The notes beneath the pieces were generated by a model. That model was not told the origin of the DNA. It ran no database searches and worked only from the letters and a program-made list of their open reading frames with translations. Made by a program: the position numbers and the translations under genes. 64,000 nt of DNA from Cryobacterium gelidum (GTDB taxonomy: Bacteria > Actinomycetota > Actinomycetes > Actinomycetales > Microbacteriaceae). The DNA lies in the NCBI RefSeq assembly GCF_004403985.1, contig NZ_SOHL01000015.1, positions 62,001 through 126,000 on the forward strand, written 5' to 3'. Of the stretch, positions 62,786 to 64,000 are shown one piece after another; the stretch's first letter is position 1, and the number at the start of each line of letters is the position of its first letter.

Positions 62786-63793
62786 CTAGTGCACGTATTC
62801 GAGCAGGTCAGCCCCGACCGCGCGCATGCCGTCGAGCACCGCGAGCCGGGTCATCAGCTGCGTATCGTCGAACAGCATCGAGACGGCGTAGGTCACGCCG
62901 GCACGCGGACCGCGCAGAATACCCACCTCGCTGCGTACGCCGGTGGTCGTTCCCGTCTTGTTGACCATGAGCAGACCGTGGTCGCTCTCCCGGTGCGCGA
63001 GCGGATCCAGGCCGAAGGCACTGGCCACAAGGGACAGGTCGGTGTTGAGCGACAGCCAGCCAATCACCCGCGCGCTCGTCTCAGCGTCGACGATCTCGCC
63101 GCGGGCGAGCGCGGTGAACAGCCAGGCGAGTTCCTTGGCGCTGCCCACCGAGAGATGTGGCGCGTCATCGGGTCCGCGTTTGTCGCGCACCAGGTCGAGC
63201 AGCGCGGTACGGCTGAGGCCCAGTTGCTCGGTGCGGGTGCGTACCGAGTGCAGCCCGACAGCGCGAATGAGAACGTTCGTCGCGAGGTTGTCACTCGACG
63301 CGCCGACCAGCGCGGCAAGGTCGGCGACGCCGAGCCGGGAAATCTGCAGGTGCTGCCAGACGCCCGAATCACTCACGGCGTCCAGGGGCGTGCGCTCAAA
63401 CATTGTGGCCGGGCCGAATTCGGCGTCGTTCAGGCGCGCTGCCACCTCGATCAGCAGCAGCACCTTGCCGATGCTCGCCGTGGGCATCGACACGTGGTCA
63501 TCGACCGAGAACAGCACCCGACCGGTCGAGAGGTCGGTCGCCCGAGCCGAGACCTGCACGCCGTTGATGGCGAGCTCGCCCAGGGCCACAAAGCCGCGGG
63601 CGAAGTCGTCGGGGGTATCCGTTGTGCGGTGTTTGCCGGTGGGCGGAGCGGCGTGGCGGGAACGACCGGGGTCGCCGGCTTCCGCTGAACCGGACGCGGC
63701 ATTCAGCCGATCACTCGCACCGTCGGCGTCTCGACTGGAAAAGACCACTGGTGATTCGATCCTTTCTGCGGCGACGACCTGCGCCGGCCTCAT
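62786..63793 (-). CDS. Class-A-beta-lactamase-like serine hydrolase
   Basis: 335 residues from ATG 63793. Penicillin-binding fold motifs: SIGK (Ser107, Lys110), SDN (167-169) and KTG (279-281). No recognisable omega-loop Glu (ExxLN) is visible between SDN and KTG, and no signal peptide; the first about 60 residues are polar and low complexity. So this is more likely an esterase or peptidase of the beta-lactamase superfamily than a resistance enzyme. The start may be internal. Confidence 0.8.
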   Translation of the reverse strand: MRPAQVVAAERIESPVVFSSRDADGASDRLNAASGSAEAGDPGRSRHAAPPTGKHRTTDTPDDFARGFVALGELAINGVQVSARATDLSTGRVLFSVDDHVSMPTASIGKVLLLIEVAARLNDAEFGPATMFERTPLDAVSDSGVWQHLQISRLGVADLAALVGASSDNLATNVLIRAVGLHSVRTRTEQLGLSRTALLDLVRDKRGPDDAPHLSVGSAKELAWLFTALARGEIVDAETSARVIGWLSLNTDLSLVASAFGLDPLAHRESDHGLLMVNKTGTTTGVRSEVGILRGPRAGVTYAVSMLFDDTQLMTRLAVLDGMRAVGADLLEYVH

Positions 63794-63806
63794 CCCCGGC
63801 TCAGAA

Positions 63807-63844
63807 GCGCCTGTTACACACTAGTCCCGACGGGGGACAGGCGC
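63807..63844. terminator. Terminator hairpin after the M13 peptidase gene
   Basis: GCGCCTGT and ACAGGCGC are perfect 8-bp arms with nested pairing (GTCCC/GGGAC) in between, beginning two bases beyond the stop at 63846 on the minus strand and ahead of the hydrolase start at 63793. Confidence 0.6.
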
Positions 63845-63845
63845 G

Positions 63846-64000
63846 TTACCAGATGGTGACGCGATTCTCGGGGGCCAGCCAGAGGGCATCCGCTTGGGTC
63901 ACATCGAAGGCCTCGTAGAACGCGGGAATGTTGCTGACGATCTGGTTGCAGCGAAACTCGTTCGGCGAGTGCGGGTCGATGGCCAGCAAACGGATCGCCT
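63846..64000 (-). CDS. M13 family metallopeptidase, C-terminal end (cut by window edge)
   Basis: Only the last about 51 codons are inside. They read DPHSPNEFRCNQIVSN, then AFYEAFDV, and end APENRVTIW, which is the highly conserved C-terminus of PepO/neprilysin-type zinc endopeptidases including the RxN motif that follows the catalytic domain. The HExxH region is outside the window. Transcribed before the beta-lactamase-like gene, separated from it by a hairpin. Confidence 0.85.
   Translation of the reverse strand, partial: AIRLLAIDPHSPNEFRCNQIVSNIPAFYEAFDVTQADALWLAPENRVTIW

Noticed and set aside
62786..63793. Antibiotic-resistance beta-lactamase
   Set aside because: The catalytic Glu region and secretion signal are not visible, so resistance cannot be supported.
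1..64000. tRNA or rRNA genes
   Set aside because: No cloverleaf with CCA-end pairing or rRNA-like conserved segments was noticed by eye; a covariance-model scan was not possible.

Overview
The window is high-GC chromosomal DNA. It shows actinobacterial hallmarks: the coproporphyrin-dependent heme branch (cpfC, chdC, cgoX), frequent GTG starts, a fused oleBC gene, MmpL-free soluble regulators of GntR/FadR and DeoR type, and an eukaryote-type single-chain glycyl-tRNA synthetase. Gene content and order (heme cluster interrupted by DUF3618, holin-like and YtxH-like small proteins; C-terminal Ala/Lys/Pro-rich tails) look most like a Microbacteriaceae-type organism; that placement is inference. Both window ends cut genes (lplA at the left, an M13 metallopeptidase at the right). 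I saw no rRNA, tRNA, CRISPR array, transposase, integrase or replication origin.

Layout. 1-9.2 kb: lipoate ligase, lipase-like hydrolase, a MarR regulator with an MFS exporter, a POT peptide transporter, a D-2-hydroxyacid dehydrogenase, a dienelactone-hydrolase-like protein, and a FadR-type regulator with lldD for L-lactate oxidation. 9.2-13.8 kb: a Doc/RHH toxin-antitoxin pair, a carbohydrate esterase, and ddaH-rocD with a divergent Lrp regulator (arginine/ornithine metabolism). 13.8-16.5 kb: a FetB-like permease and a GntR / membrane protein / GntR module with palindromic candidate operators. 16.6-21.5 kb: a complete oleA-oleBC-oleD operon for head-to-head long-chain olefin synthesis. 21.6-26.3 kb: putA with a divergent LysR regulator. 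26.5-34.1 kb: assorted metabolism (START-domain protein, thioesterase, two hydrolase/PEBP genes, trhO, a cysteine-desulfurase-like protein, an ABC export pair).

34.2-45.7 kb: nearly the whole C5 heme pathway: divergent hemA, then hemE-cgoX, three small envelope-associated genes, and chdC-cpfC-hemC-hemD-hemB-hemL on the minus strand. Together these give glutamyl-tRNA to heme through coproporphyrin III. 45.7-48.6 kb: a decayed alcohol dehydrogenase relic, an intact alcohol dehydrogenase and glyQS. 48.7-51.3 kb: cstA and ybdD (pyruvate or peptide uptake). 51.3-60.1 kb: a polyol catabolic operon (binding protein, two permeases, DeoR, HAD phosphatase, long-chain polyol dehydrogenase, xylulokinase) with a second, divergent DeoR gene; the ABC ATPase is missing. 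60.3-64 kb: an amino-acid permease, a 3-hydroxyisobutyrate-dehydrogenase-like enzyme, a class-A-beta-lactamase-like serine hydrolase and an M13 peptidase.

A recurrent structural feature is short tandem duplication lying exactly over gene 3' ends: ddaH (15 bp x3), the membrane protein at 15.1 kb (12 bp x4-5), the thioesterase at 27.1 kb (35 bp x3), cstA (17 bp x2) and the DeoR gene at 59.4 kb (15 bp, about 6.7 copies). No obviously new multi-gene defence or mobile system is present; the strongest unusual items are these gene-end repeats, the olefin operon, the GntR-flanked membrane gene and the alcohol dehydrogenase relic.
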